Shown piece after piece: positions 42,807 through 53,091 of a DNA stretch of 64,000 nucleotides (within the stretch, counting starts at the first letter, position 1; the number at the start of each line of letters is the position of its first letter). The notes beneath the pieces were generated by a model, which saw nothing but the letters and a program-made list of their open reading frames with translations, did not search any database and was not told where the DNA came from. The position numbers and the translations under genes were made by a program. Source of the DNA: an uncultured Desulfobacter sp. GTDB taxonomy: Bacteria; Desulfobacterota; Desulfobacteria; Desulfobacterales; Desulfobacteraceae. The stretch covers positions 62,001 through 126,000 of the forward strand of contig NZ_OY762614.1 of assembly GCF_963666145.1 (NCBI RefSeq), written 5' to 3'.

Positions 42807-44930
42807 TTGAAAGTACTTATTGTTGATGATGAAAAGCATATCCGACAAAGCCTTGCTGCTCACTTGGAAGATAATGACTATAACGTAATAACCGCAGAAA
42901 ACGGCAGTCAGGGACTGGCACTGATCGTTGCTGAAAAGCCGGATCTTGTGCTGCTGGATCTAAAAATGCCGCAGATGAACGGAATCGACGTTCTGCGGCA
43001 CAGCAGAAAAATCATGCCGGACTTGCCTGTGATCGTTATTTCCGGGGCAAATCGCATTGAGGATGTGGTAAAGGCATTGCGCCACGGCGCCTGGGATTAT
43101 ATAGAAAAACCCATACGAAATTTCAACGTATTGGATCATTCAATTAACCGGGCGCTGGAAAAGGCGATATTAATAGAGGAAAACAAAGCGTACCAGAAAA
43201 ATCTGGAAAGCATGGTAAAAGAGAGAACCCGGGAACTTAAAAATGCCAACACCCATCTATCCGATATCAATGCACGGTTGCATAGAATTGTCGAAACCAC
43301 ACAAAGGCTGCACGGTTGTATTGAAATGGAATCTTTCGGCAAAAAAGTGCTTGAAGAATTTGCCGCCCAGATGGCGGCGACCGGCGGCAGTTTATATTTG
43401 CTTGAAGAAAAAGGCCTGCGCCTTGTGCACTCAATTGTTTCCGGGCACACGCCGGACTATATCCCTTTCCCGTTACCCGAGGATTCCGTGTTCAAAACAA
43501 TTCTCGAAAAGGGCCAGGCACTTCTTGTCAACAACATAGAAGAAGAAAACGTATATCTGCCCAGTGGATGGCCTGGATACTCAAACGGTTCATTCCTTGC
43601 GTTCCCCATCAGAGAAGATTACGGAACGCCCATCGGTATTATCACACTTCACGACAAACAGACGCCCCCCTTCGTGGACCAGGACAAAGAGATTGGTGCC
43701 ATCCTTTCGTCTTATTGCTGCGAGACCATTCGGGCCATCAAGGCATTTCAGGCGTCAAAAAAAAAGGAAGTTCAACTTCAACAAGCCCAAAAAATGGAAG
43801 CCATCGGAACCCTTGCCGGAGGAATTGCCCATGATTTCAACAATATCCTTGCCGGTATTTTCGGTTATGCCGAACTTGCCAAAATGGACCTTGATACCAA
43901 TGAAAAGGCAGGCAAATATATTGACCAGGTAATGATGGGAGCAAGGCGTGCCGGTGAAATTGTCTCCCAGATTCTGACATTCAGCCGGCAGGCTGAATCT
44001 GAGATGAAACCCGTAAAAATTTATTTGATCGTCAAAGAAGCCGTTAAATTCTTGCGATCGTCCATTCCTTCCACCATTCACATCAGCGAAAACGTGGAGA
44101 TCAAAGATATGGCTTTGGCTGATGCAACCCAGATTCATCAAGTGGTTATGAATCTGGGGACCAATGCATATCATGCCATGAGGGAGACCGGCGGCACCCT
44201 GTCCGTATCCTTGCGAAAGACAGAACTTTCCAGAAAAGACTTAGAAGAGGGCTGTCCCTATGGTGAATATATCGTTTTACAAATAGCGGATACCGGATGC
44301 GGCATTGATGAAGGCGTCATGGATCGAATTTTTGATCCCTATTTCACAACCAAAGAGGTCTTTCATGGAACAGGACTGGGCCTGGCCGTGGTCAGCAGCA
44401 TTGTAAAAAAACACAACGGCATGATAAAAATTAACAGTCAAATCGGTAAAGGCACGGTTGTGGACGTTTTTTTTCCGATATTCAATAACGTTCTGGATAA
44501 ATGCGCAAAACCGGAATACAGTACACAAAATTTAGAGGGAACCGAACATATTCTACTCGTTGATGATGAACAAGGCATTCTGGATTCCACCCGGCAAATG
44601 CTGAACAATATGGGTTATACCATATCCGGTTTCGCCGACGGCATATCCGCATTTAAAGCATTTACCAAGACACCGGATGCCTTTGATCTGGTGATTACCG
44701 ATATGAGTATGCCCAATATGGACGGCAGGGTATTGTCGGAAAAAATTTTATCACTTAGAAAAGAGATACCGGTGATCCTTTGCACGGGATTTCATGAGAC
44801 ATTTACCGAAACGGACGCCGTTAAAATGGGAATTCGCAGATATTTGCACAAACCGGTTACCATACAAACCTTAACATTGGCCATTCGTGAAGAATTAGGC
44901 CGGCGAGAAAAGGATCATGGATCAAACTAA
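42807..44930 (+). CDS. hybrid sensor kinase REC-GAF-HK-REC
   Basis: About 707 residues from the TTG at 42807. Order: a receiver domain (KVLIVDDEKHIRQSL, phospho-Asp in LVLLDLKMP), coiled coil, a GAF domain (FLAFPIREDYGTPIGIITLHDKQ region), a kinase core with QKMEAIGTLAGGIAHDFNN (H is the phosphoacceptor) and an HATPase with ADTGCGIDEG and HGTGLGLAVV, and a second receiver (HILLVDDEQGIL, LVITDMSMP). The TTG start is favoured by gaagga 9 bases upstream and by MKVLIVDD as the usual start of receivers; an ATG at 42756 is the longer alternative. No membrane segments. It opens the signalling array and overlaps the lone receiver gene by 14 bases. Confidence 0.85.
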   Translation: MKVLIVDDEKHIRQSLAAHLEDNDYNVITAENGSQGLALIVAEKPDLVLLDLKMPQMNGIDVLRHSRKIMPDLPVIVISGANRIEDVVKALRHGAWDYIEKPIRNFNVLDHSINRALEKAILIEENKAYQKNLESMVKERTRELKNANTHLSDINARLHRIVETTQRLHGCIEMESFGKKVLEEFAAQMAATGGSLYLLEEKGLRLVHSIVSGHTPDYIPFPLPEDSVFKTILEKGQALLVNNIEEENVYLPSGWPGYSNGSFLAFPIREDYGTPIGIITLHDKQTPPFVDQDKEIGAILSSYCCETIRAIKAFQASKKKEVQLQQAQKMEAIGTLAGGIAHDFNNILAGIFGYAELAKMDLDTNEKAGKYIDQVMMGARRAGEIVSQILTFSRQAESEMKPVKIYLIVKEAVKFLRSSIPSTIHISENVEIKDMALADATQIHQVVMNLGTNAYHAMRETGGTLSVSLRKTELSRKDLEEGCPYGEYIVLQIADTGCGIDEGVMDRIFDPYFTTKEVFHGTGLGLAVVSSIVKKHNGMIKINSQIGKGTVVDVFFPIFNNVLDKCAKPEYSTQNLEGTEHILLVDDEQGILDSTRQMLNNMGYTISGFADGISAFKAFTKTPDAFDLVITDMSMPNMDGRVLSEKILSLRKEIPVILCTGFHETFTETDAVKMGIRRYLHKPVTIQTLTLAIREELGRREKDHGSN

Positions 44931-45306
44931 AAACAGCATATTAATTGTTGATGATGAACTGTACATCCGACAGAGTTTTATTGATTATTTTGAAGACCGG
45001 GACTGGCAGGTGTTTGATGCTGAAAGTGGTGAAACGGCCCTTGAACTGCTCAAGACCCATATCAGTGCCTCGGCCATCGTAGATATTCGTATGACGGGAA
45101 TGGATGGGGAAACATTTATCAGAAACGCATCCAAAACATATCCGGATATGGTCTTTGTCATCTGCACGGGATCACCGGAATACGAGCCCGCCGAAGATAT
45201 TCGCCAATGTCCCAATGTATCCGATCAGGTTTTCGGCAAGCCGGTAACAAACATTGATAAACTTGAAAAGACTATCAAAGACATGTTAGCTGATAAAAAC
45301 GTTTAA
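44917..45306 (+). CDS. stand-alone response regulator receiver
   Basis: A 129-residue single receiver domain: SILIVDDELYIRQSF, phospho-Asp in SAIVDIRMTGMDG, and the conserved Lys in VFGKPV. It has no output domain. It overlaps the hybrid kinase and lies 46 bases before the PocR-type kinase, so it may receive phosphate from one or more kinases of the array and pass it on or interact with a motor or another output. Confidence 0.9.
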   Translation: MDQTKNSILIVDDELYIRQSFIDYFEDRDWQVFDAESGETALELLKTHISASAIVDIRMTGMDGETFIRNASKTYPDMVFVICTGSPEYEPAEDIRQCPNVSDQVFGKPVTNIDKLEKTIKDMLADKNV

Positions 45307-45352
45307 TAATACTTGTCCCAGGGCTTGCATCTTAAAATGGACGGATAACACA

Positions 45353-47542
45353 ATGGATGATGCGGAAAAAACAAAATCCCAGCTGATCAGTGAACTGCAG
45401 GAGATGCGCAAACAAGTCGCAACCCTGACCCGTCCCATGGAAGATGGGGAAAATATTGCGTTTGAAGACCTTTTTAACCTGGCTGATATTCAGCATCTTC
45501 AGGATCTGTATGCCAAGGCGTTTGGCGTGGCCGCCCTGATCACCCGCCCGGACGGCACCCCCATCACCCGGCCCAGTGAATTCACCGAACTGTGCAGCCG
45601 GTTTATCCGCAATACCCCAAAGGGCAGCAAAAACTGCAATACATCCGATGCCATGATCGGAAGACATAATCCTTTCGGTCCCATTATCCAGCCGTGCATG
45701 AGTGCAGGTCTATGCAATGCGGGGGCCAGTATTACCGTTGGCGGGTGCCATGTTGCCAACTGGCTGATCGGCCAGGTGCGCAACGAACACCAGAGCGAAG
45801 AAAAGATTATGGATTATGCCCGTAAGCTCGGGGCAGACGAAGACGCATTCCGCGCCGCATACCAGCGGGTGCCTGTGATGTCCCAGGAACAATTCGAAAG
45901 GGTTGCCCAGGTCTTGTATACAGTGACCCGTCAATTGTCCACCTCAGCCTATCAGAATATCCGGCAGGCCCGATTCATTGCCCAGCTTCGACAGGCAAAA
46001 CAGGCGTTAAAAGTGAATGAACAACTGCTGATCAACATTCTGGAATCCATGGATGAAGCCGTTGCGGTATTTAACAAGGATTTTACATTTCGGGTACTTA
46101 ATCAAAAATTAGAGGCTTTTTCAGGCAGATCCAGAAAGGAGATGATCGGAAAAACCCCCTGGGATATTTTCCCGGACATTAAAGACGCCAGAATCACGGA
46201 AAATTTAAAAAATGCGATGAAAGGCCGGATAACAAGCAGCATTGAAACCCAGTTGATCAATTCTGATCAAACATCCCTATGGGCCAAGGTATCCCATTCG
46301 CCTCTCAGAGATGAAAACGGTCGCATTATTGGGGTTGTAGCTGTGCTCAGCGATATTACCCAACAGAAAAAAAATCAAGAAGAACTGCGCAACCTGCGAA
46401 ATTATCTGTCGAATATTATCGACTCCATGCCATCGGTACTGGTGGGTGTAGACAGCCAAGGCCTTGTGACCCAGTGGAATCACAAGGCCGAGCAGGTCAC
46501 CGGGATAGGTTTCGAAAAGGCGCATTCCAAGCCCCTGGTCAAGGTATTTCCCCACCTGGCCGATGAAATGGAGCGAATTCAAACCTCAATTCGTGACCAC
46601 CAGGTCATCCGGGATTCAAAAGTACTTCGTGAAAATCTTGAAGAAACCCGCTACGAAAGCATAACGATTTACCCCCTGGTGGCCAATGGAATGGAAGGTG
46701 CTGTGATCCGGGTGGATGATGTGACCGATCAGGTGCACATGGAGGAGATGATGATCCAGAACGAAAAAATGCTCTCCGTGGGCGGGTTGGCTGCGGGCAT
46801 GGCCCACGAAATCAATAACCCCCTGGCCGGCATGGTACAGACCACCCATGTCATGTCCCAACGGCTGTCGGCAGCAGCGAATCTTGCCCCCAATCAAAAA
46901 GCGGCCCAGGCAGCCGGTACCACCATCGAAGCCATAGAGCATTATATGCAAACAAGGGGTATATTGCGGATGCTTGACACCATCACCGAGTCAGGAGAAC
47001 GGGTTGCACAGATTGTCAGCAATATCCTCAGTTTTGCCCGGAAAAACGATTCGGATGATTCCGTTCATGATCTGAACAAAATCCTGGATAAAACCATTGC
47101 TTTGGCGGCCACGGACTATGATCTGAAAAAGGAATACGATTTTAAACAAATTGAAATCCTAAGAGAATATGATAACAACCTGCCGGCCGTTCCCTGCCAG
47201 GATAGCAAAATTCAGCAAGTGGTGCTCAATATCCTGACCAACGGGGCCCAGGCCATGCAGGAGGCAGGCACCCTAAAGCCCAGGTTTATTCTCAGGACCT
47301 ATGCTGATCCGACCCGGGATATGGTCTGCATGGAGATAGAAGACAACGGTCCCGGAATGAATAAAAAGACACTCAAGCATATTTTTGATCCCTTTTTCAC
47401 CACCAAGCCCACGGGGGTAGGAACGGGCCTTGGCCTGAGCGTATCCTACTTCATTATCACCGAAAATCATAAAGGCGAATTGCTGGTTGAATCCAGTCCC
47501 GACGCCGGTGCAAAATTCATTATACGATTGGCTAACAGCTGA
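45353..47542 (+). CDS. histidine kinase with PocR sensory domain and two PAS domains
   Basis: A 729-residue soluble kinase. The first 200 residues are a PocR-type ligand domain (ADIQHLQDLYAKAFGVAALI, CSRFIRNTPKGSKNC, CMSAGLCNAGASI, LIGQVRNE), a module known from propanediol-related regulators. Two PAS domains follow (about 225-330 and 345-455). The kinase core has SVGGLAAGMAHEINNPLAG (H485) and the ATP lobe NILTNGAQAMQEAGTL and FFTTKPTGVGTGLGLSVSYF. The acceptor hairpin is about 25 residues longer than usual. The core is closely shared with the kinases at 49723 and 53092. Ligand unknown; a binding-protein gene follows within 20 bases. Confidence 0.88.
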   Translation: MDDAEKTKSQLISELQEMRKQVATLTRPMEDGENIAFEDLFNLADIQHLQDLYAKAFGVAALITRPDGTPITRPSEFTELCSRFIRNTPKGSKNCNTSDAMIGRHNPFGPIIQPCMSAGLCNAGASITVGGCHVANWLIGQVRNEHQSEEKIMDYARKLGADEDAFRAAYQRVPVMSQEQFERVAQVLYTVTRQLSTSAYQNIRQARFIAQLRQAKQALKVNEQLLINILESMDEAVAVFNKDFTFRVLNQKLEAFSGRSRKEMIGKTPWDIFPDIKDARITENLKNAMKGRITSSIETQLINSDQTSLWAKVSHSPLRDENGRIIGVVAVLSDITQQKKNQEELRNLRNYLSNIIDSMPSVLVGVDSQGLVTQWNHKAEQVTGIGFEKAHSKPLVKVFPHLADEMERIQTSIRDHQVIRDSKVLRENLEETRYESITIYPLVANGMEGAVIRVDDVTDQVHMEEMMIQNEKMLSVGGLAAGMAHEINNPLAGMVQTTHVMSQRLSAAANLAPNQKAAQAAGTTIEAIEHYMQTRGILRMLDTITESGERVAQIVSNILSFARKNDSDDSVHDLNKILDKTIALAATDYDLKKEYDFKQIEILREYDNNLPAVPCQDSKIQQVVLNILTNGAQAMQEAGTLKPRFILRTYADPTRDMVCMEIEDNGPGMNKKTLKHIFDPFFTTKPTGVGTGLGLSVSYFIITENHKGELLVESSPDAGAKFIIRLANS

Positions 47543-47560
47543 ATATTCAGATACCGGAAT

Positions 47561-48589
47561 ATGAAAATGCAGATAAAAACAGTGTTCACCTTAATGTTCT
47601 TCTTACTGTCGCTCGCCGTTGGTTTCGTGATCGACGACAGCCATGCCGCCCGATTCAAGGTTCTTGTGGTGATGAGCTACGACCCGGATTATACATTCGT
47701 TCAAAAGGTACGTCAGGGAATTGATTCGGTGTTGTCCGACACCTGCCGAATTGAGTACTTTTATATGAATACCAAAAACAATCTTGTAGGCGGTCCCCAA
47801 AAAGCCAAAGCGGCCTTCGCCGTGTACCAAAAAATGCAGCCCGACGGTGTGATTGCCGCCGACGACAATGCCCAATCCATGTTTGTGGTGCCCTACCTGA
47901 AAAACAAGGTGAGAACCCCGGTGATGTTTTGCGGCGTCAATGACTCACCTGAAAATTACGGATATCCGGCAGATAATGTATCCGGTATCCTGGAACGGAT
48001 GTCCATCACCCAAAGCCTGGCCTTTGCCAAACAATTGATCCCAACCATCCGAACCTTTGGATACATGTCCGGTGAAAATCCGACGGGCCGGACCCTTCTA
48101 AAATATTTTCAACATGAGGCCCATACATTTCCCATGAAACTGGTTGCCGCCAGGTTTCCAAAAACATTGATGGAAGGCAAAGCCATGGCAAAAGAGCTGC
48201 AGGGACTGTGTGATGTTCTGTTCATACCGACCATGAACGGTATCAGGGACGACACCGGGAACCCGCTTTCGGATAGACAGGTCCTGCCCGTTGTTACCGA
48301 CATCTTTGCCAAACCGGTTATCGGTGACCAAAAATTCACCATTCAATACGGGATGTTGTGCGGCATGACCCAGCATCCGGACGAACAGGGTTTCACCGCA
48401 GCAAAGATGCTGCTCAAAGCCATGCAGGGCACCCCCATCTGTGATATTCCCATTACCCGAAACCGATTAAGCCAGGCAATTATCAACGTGACCGTGATGA
48501 AGGCTTTTGGCATCAAACCCAAACCCATTTTACTAAAAGATACCGAGCTGATCCGGGGAGAAACCGACCATGGCGAACGCATGCTGTGA
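47561..48589 (+). CDS. ABC-type substrate-binding protein (TrpX/ABC_sub_bind family), copy A
   Basis: A 342-residue periplasmic protein of the ABC_sub_bind family. It has a signal peptide (TVFTLMFFLLSLAVGFV) and typical marks: FKVLVVMSYDPDYTFVQKVRQG, the ADDNAQSMFVVPYL switch, and GVNDSPENYGYPADNVSGI. Family members bind amino acids, aromatic compounds or oligosaccharides. No permease or ATPase accompanies it. Its end overlaps the next binding protein gene by 20 bases. It is a paralogue of the gene at 52074. Confidence 0.88.
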   Translation: MKMQIKTVFTLMFFLLSLAVGFVIDDSHAARFKVLVVMSYDPDYTFVQKVRQGIDSVLSDTCRIEYFYMNTKNNLVGGPQKAKAAFAVYQKMQPDGVIAADDNAQSMFVVPYLKNKVRTPVMFCGVNDSPENYGYPADNVSGILERMSITQSLAFAKQLIPTIRTFGYMSGENPTGRTLLKYFQHEAHTFPMKLVAARFPKTLMEGKAMAKELQGLCDVLFIPTMNGIRDDTGNPLSDRQVLPVVTDIFAKPVIGDQKFTIQYGMLCGMTQHPDEQGFTAAKMLLKAMQGTPICDIPITRNRLSQAIINVTVMKAFGIKPKPILLKDTELIRGETDHGERML

Positions 48590-49733
48590 GCTGCTAAAAG
48601 GAATAAAAAAGATCGAAATTAAACAATTCGTGATAGTACTGTTCTTCACTTTTTTTCTACAGGGCTGCGGCCCCGAAGAACCTGTCCGGATCGGATTTAT
48701 CACCGGTACCTCAGGGCATATGGCGGATATGGGAATATCAGCGCGTTATGCGCTCTTGCTGGCTGTGGACCAGTGCAATGAAACAGGCGGCATCCATGGC
48801 CGGCGTGTGGCGCTTGTAATCAAAGACAGCCAGCATGATTTGGCCACGGCGGTAAAAGATGTGCAGGACTTGATTGCCTTAAAGGTTGACGCCATCATCG
48901 GTCCCATGTCCAGCACCATTGCCATGGCCATCGTACCCTATCTGAACCGGTCTAAAGTGGTGACAGTCGCCCCCACGGCCACCACAACACAACTTTCCGG
49001 TCAAGACGACTATTTTTTCCGGGTTTGTCCCTCTGCCGGCGCCCAGGCGCATGTAAATGCAGCGTACCAGCTTCAGTCGGCAAACATGAAACGCATTTCC
49101 GTGGCCTTTCACAGAGGTAATCCTTCCTTTTGCTCTTCCTTCATAAAACAATTTAGAGAAACATTCCAGAACGGCGGAGGAAAAATCCTTTTTGTGACAG
49201 GCGTTACCTCCGAAGACGGACGGTCCTTTTCCCAAATCGCCGACGATCTATTGGCAGATCGTCCCGATGGTATCTTGATCATCGCCAATGCCATGGATTC
49301 GGCCATGCTGTGTCAACAAATTCGCAAAATCAGTTCATCGGTTAAGATCACCTTGTCAAGCTGGAGTGCTTCCCGGCGGTTCATTGAACTGGGCAGCGGC
49401 GCCGTAGAAGGAACAACCCTGCCCATCTCCGTAGACTGGAACAGTTCCCATCCCAGGTATAAAAAATTTCAAAAATTATTTTATGAGCGATACGGGATTG
49501 AACCCGGCATTGGCAGCCTGAATGCCTATAATGCTGCCCAGGTGGTCCTCTCTGCCCTTAAGGTCCGTCAATCCGGAAAAAATTTAAAAGAGACCATACT
49601 TGCCATGGGCGAATTTGAAGGGCTCCAAAGAACAATAAAATTTGATGCCTACGGAGATATGAACGCCGGGGTCTTTATGTACACTATCCGCAACCATCAA
49701 TTTGAGGCATTGGATAAAATCCATGGGATCTGA
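48570..49733 (+). CDS. branched-chain amino acid-type binding lipoprotein (Peripla_BP_6)
   Basis: A 387-residue family 6 periplasmic binding protein, like LivJ. A hydrophobic signal (FVIVLFFTFFLQGC) supplies a lipobox with the acceptor cysteine. The body has IGFITGTSGHMADMGI, GGIHGRRVALVIKDSQHD, VDAIIGPMSSTIAMAI, and a C-terminal YGIEPGIGSLNAYNAA, all typical. It has no transporter partner. The start overlaps the preceding gene and its stop overlaps the start of a histidine kinase, so it is built into the signalling array, probably as the kinase's periplasmic input. Confidence 0.88.
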   Translation: MANACCELLKGIKKIEIKQFVIVLFFTFFLQGCGPEEPVRIGFITGTSGHMADMGISARYALLLAVDQCNETGGIHGRRVALVIKDSQHDLATAVKDVQDLIALKVDAIIGPMSSTIAMAIVPYLNRSKVVTVAPTATTTQLSGQDDYFFRVCPSAGAQAHVNAAYQLQSANMKRISVAFHRGNPSFCSSFIKQFRETFQNGGGKILFVTGVTSEDGRSFSQIADDLLADRPDGILIIANAMDSAMLCQQIRKISSSVKITLSSWSASRRFIELGSGAVEGTTLPISVDWNSSHPRYKKFQKLFYERYGIEPGIGSLNAYNAAQVVLSALKVRQSGKNLKETILAMGEFEGLQRTIKFDAYGDMNAGVFMYTIRNHQFEALDKIHGI

Positions 49734-51981
49734 CATCTCTTTAAAAAATTATCTGTCCCGGCATTTTGCAGTGGTCGCTATTTTACCCGTGGTCACCATT
49801 GCCTGTCTGACCTATAGCTTTATGTTACCGGCCATTAAGGACCGCACAGGATTTCAGAACCATGCCATGGCCCGTTCGATTGCCGGCCAGATATCCGCAC
49901 ATCTGTCCTGCGGAAAACGCCAGATCTCGGCCATCGCTGAATATCTGAGCAACCGGCAAATTCGAAACCACATGGCACCGGTTGACCTGCTGGATGCCCA
50001 TTGCAGCACCGGTGATTTTTTCGAAGCCCTGTTTGTTATTGACAATAAGGAGGGCGTGGTTCAGACAGCCGGCCTGAGTGAATCTCTCAGGCCTAAACGG
50101 TCCGATTTCATTGGTATGGATTTTTCCGGTCGAACGTTTCTTCATCCGCTCAAAAAGAGTGCTGAACCTGAATGGTCCCAGATTTTTTTGTCCACCATTA
50201 GCAGTCGGCCGGCAGTGGCGGTGATAATCCCATTACTCAAGGGTGTTATCATTGGAGAGATGCCGCTTGATAAACTGTCTGCATTCATAAGCCACCTGCC
50301 GGTGGAATCGGAATTACTGACCTTTGTGATTGACGAAAGGGGAACAGTCCTGGCAGATTCTTCAGGACAGTATTGGGGACAAATTCTGAAAGCAGATTTT
50401 ATTACAGGGACCGAATCAGACACCGGTTCCCGGTCGGTTTCAAAAACATTTGAATTCAATGGGCGACGGATGCTGGGCACCATGGCGAATATGGATGAAA
50501 GCGGTTGGAAAATTGTGATCGCCCAGCCGTTCAGCAAAGCGTTTCAGTCTCTGTGGGAGATCCTTAGCTTAATTGCGTTAGGCCTGTTTCTTGCACTGAT
50601 TCTTTCTCTGTCCATCGGCTGGATTCTATCCGGTAAGATCTCCCTTGTTGTTAAATCCTATATTGAGCGGGCCGCACACATTGCCGGCGGAAACTACAAC
50701 CTTCACTGGCCCACAAACAAAACCAAAGAGTTCTCTTTGCTCAGCCAAAACCTTAAGCGTATGGCCCGGAAAATCAAACAACGGGAAGAAGAACTTAAAA
50801 TCAGCGAGGAACGGACCAAGGATATTCTGCTCAATATTCCCGGTGTCGCGTTCCAACATATCGCCGACCCCAATACGGATAAATATGGGGTGGTGAAAAC
50901 CATTGCCCGGGAGCGGGGAATGCAGATTTTCGGCCTTGATTTTGATGTTGAAAATTTCATTGAAACGTTTGTGGCCCATCTTCCCGAAAAGGATCAACCC
51001 CGTTTTGTACAGTCAGTAAAACAGGCGGTTCAATTGCTTAAACCATGGCATTACGAGGGTCGGTTTACCAAACCATCCGGCGAGGAAATCTGGTTTGAGG
51101 GCCGTTCCATCCCCCGGCAAAAAACGGATGTGGTGGTTCATTACGGCGTGCTGACGGATATCACCCGGCGCAAAAAGATCGAAGAAATATTAATTCAAAG
51201 CGAAAAAATGCGCTCAGTGGGCGGGCTGGCTGCGGGCATGGCCCACGAGATTAACAATCCTTTGGCCGGCATGATGCAAACCGCCCAGGTCATGGCCCAA
51301 CGGCTTAGTGCAGAGCTTGATATTCCGGCCAGCCGTATAGCGGCCCAACAGGCGGATACCAGCATTGAATCCATTGATCGATTCATGAAAGCACGGGGCA
51401 TACCCCGGATGATTCATACCATTATCACATCCGGGCAGCGGGTGTCTGATATTATCAACAATATCCTGAGTTTTTCCCGTAAAGATGAAACCACCTTATC
51501 CCATCATTTCCTTGACAAAATTCTGGACAGAACCGTTGAGCTTGCAGCAACGGATTACGATTTGAAAAAGGCATATGATTTCAAACAAATTAAGATCACC
51601 AGGGCGTATGCAGATGATCTGCCCGCTGTACCCTGCCAGGCCGGCAACCTTCAGCAGGTGGTGCTCAATATCCTGACCAACGGGGCCCAGGCCATGCAGG
51701 AGGCCGGAACATTAGAGCCCAGATTCATTCTCAGAACCTATGGAGATCCGGTTCTGGACATGACCTGCATGGAGATAGAGGACAACGGACCCGGGATGGA
51801 TGAAAAAACGCGCAAGCATATCTTTGATCCTTTTTTCACCACCAAACCGGTGGGGGTAGGAACCGGACTTGGATTAAGTGTTTCCTATTTTATTGTCACT
51901 GAAAACCATCAAGGTGAAATGACCGTTGAATCCAGTCCTGGTGCGGGCGCAAAATTTATTATACGCCTGTCCAACAGCTGA
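49723..51981 (+). CDS. histidine kinase with Cache-like sensor and PAS domain
   Basis: About 752 residues from the ATG at 49723, which overlaps the preceding stop; an in-frame TTG at 49702 is less likely. A membrane segment (VVAILPVVTIACLTYSFML) and a second one (IALGLFLALILSLSIGWIL, about residue 285-305) enclose a large double-Cache-type sensor with SRPAVAVIIPLLKG. HAMP, a PAS domain and a kinase core follow, with SVGGLAAGMAHEINNP (H508) and the lobe FFTTKPVGVGTGLGL. The core is almost the same as those of the kinases at 45353 and 53092, including the long acceptor hairpin. It pairs with the family 6 binding protein just upstream. Confidence 0.9.
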   Translation: MGSDISLKNYLSRHFAVVAILPVVTIACLTYSFMLPAIKDRTGFQNHAMARSIAGQISAHLSCGKRQISAIAEYLSNRQIRNHMAPVDLLDAHCSTGDFFEALFVIDNKEGVVQTAGLSESLRPKRSDFIGMDFSGRTFLHPLKKSAEPEWSQIFLSTISSRPAVAVIIPLLKGVIIGEMPLDKLSAFISHLPVESELLTFVIDERGTVLADSSGQYWGQILKADFITGTESDTGSRSVSKTFEFNGRRMLGTMANMDESGWKIVIAQPFSKAFQSLWEILSLIALGLFLALILSLSIGWILSGKISLVVKSYIERAAHIAGGNYNLHWPTNKTKEFSLLSQNLKRMARKIKQREEELKISEERTKDILLNIPGVAFQHIADPNTDKYGVVKTIARERGMQIFGLDFDVENFIETFVAHLPEKDQPRFVQSVKQAVQLLKPWHYEGRFTKPSGEEIWFEGRSIPRQKTDVVVHYGVLTDITRRKKIEEILIQSEKMRSVGGLAAGMAHEINNPLAGMMQTAQVMAQRLSAELDIPASRIAAQQADTSIESIDRFMKARGIPRMIHTIITSGQRVSDIINNILSFSRKDETTLSHHFLDKILDRTVELAATDYDLKKAYDFKQIKITRAYADDLPAVPCQAGNLQQVVLNILTNGAQAMQEAGTLEPRFILRTYGDPVLDMTCMEIEDNGPGMDEKTRKHIFDPFFTTKPVGVGTGLGLSVSYFIVTENHQGEMTVESSPGAGAKFIIRLSNS

Positions 51982-52073
51982 CGGCCCGTGGCCGTTGTAT
52001 GAAAGCAAAAGGGCATTAGGCCTGCACCGTCTATTTTGCAAGGTGCGCAGCGTCTACGCCCCCGGGAGTGACC

Positions 52074-53078
52074 ATGAAAATAAAAAATGTCAGCATTTCA
52101 ATCATTGTCCTGTCTGGGCTGATTTTTCTAAAGACAGGAACAGCGGCAGCCGGCACGCCCATGTACAACGTGCTGGTGGTAATGAGCTATGGGCCGGATT
52201 ATATGTTCGTTCAAGAAGTGCAGCAGGGGATCGAATCGACACTGGCTGAGACCTGCCGGATTAAATATTTTTACCTGGACACAAAAAAAGATCTTTCCGG
52301 CGGCCCCCAAAAAGCCGAACAAGCCTATGAATTTTACAAAACCCTCCCGGTTGACGGGGTGATTGCCGCCGATGACAATGCCCAATCCATGTTTGTGGTT
52401 CCCTATCTTAAAAACAAGGTCAAAACTCCGGTGATGTTCTGCGGGGTCAATGCTGGCCCGGAAAAATACGGGTACCCGGCCGCCAATGTATCCGGTATTC
52501 TGGAACGTCATCCGGTCAGTCAAACCCTGGCCTTTGCCAAACAATTGATTCCTTCGGCTAAAACCTTTGGATTCATGGCCTACGACAGCCCTTCGGGACG
52601 GTCTGCCCTGGAAATTTTTCATCAGGAAGAAAAAACCTTTCCCATGGAGCTAGTGACGACCCGGTTTCCCAAAACCTTTGAGCACGCCCAGGCCATAGCC
52701 AAAGAACTCTCCCCCCTGTGTGATATTCTGTATATGCCAACCATGCACGGTATCAAAGATGCTAAAGGCAACCCGTTACCGGAAAAAAACGTTGTCCCTG
52801 AAATCGCCCGGACCTTTGGCAAGCCGATCATCAGCGGCAATCATTATAACATTCGATACGGGATGCTCTGCGGGGTTGTAAAGACCGGCCATGAACAAGG
52901 TGCCACAGCAGCCAAGATGCTGCTCCAGGCCATGGCAGGCACCCCGGTTTCCCAGATTCCCATCACCAGGAACCGCCTGGGCAAGGCAACGATCAATGTG
53001 ACGGTCATGAAAGCATTGGGCATCAAGCCCAAACCCATTCTTTTAAAAGGCACTGAACTTGTCCGGACTGAGCCTTAG
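52074..53078 (+). CDS. ABC-type substrate-binding protein (TrpX/ABC_sub_bind family), copy B
   Basis: A 334-residue paralogue of the protein at 47561, with the same signal peptide type (SIIVLSGLIFLKTGTAAAG) and stretches: VLVVMSYGPDYMFVQEVQQG, ADDNAQSMFVVPYL and GVNAGPEKYGYPAANVSGI. Identity between the copies is high over much of their length, at DNA as well as protein level, indicating duplication within the array. The ATG at 52074 follows a weak gggagtg site; a GTG 6 bases earlier is the alternative. Its end lies 14 bases before the third kinase's start. Confidence 0.88.
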   Translation: MKIKNVSISIIVLSGLIFLKTGTAAAGTPMYNVLVVMSYGPDYMFVQEVQQGIESTLAETCRIKYFYLDTKKDLSGGPQKAEQAYEFYKTLPVDGVIAADDNAQSMFVVPYLKNKVKTPVMFCGVNAGPEKYGYPAANVSGILERHPVSQTLAFAKQLIPSAKTFGFMAYDSPSGRSALEIFHQEEKTFPMELVTTRFPKTFEHAQAIAKELSPLCDILYMPTMHGIKDAKGNPLPEKNVVPEIARTFGKPIISGNHYNIRYGMLCGVVKTGHEQGATAAKMLLQAMAGTPVSQIPITRNRLGKATINVTVMKALGIKPKPILLKGTELVRTEP

Positions 53079-53091
53079 GAGCCCACGATAC

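Noticed and set aside
49702..49723. TTG start for the Cache-type kinase
   Set aside because: The ATG 21 bases later overlaps the upstream stop in the way typical of coupled genes; the TTG has no better ribosome site.
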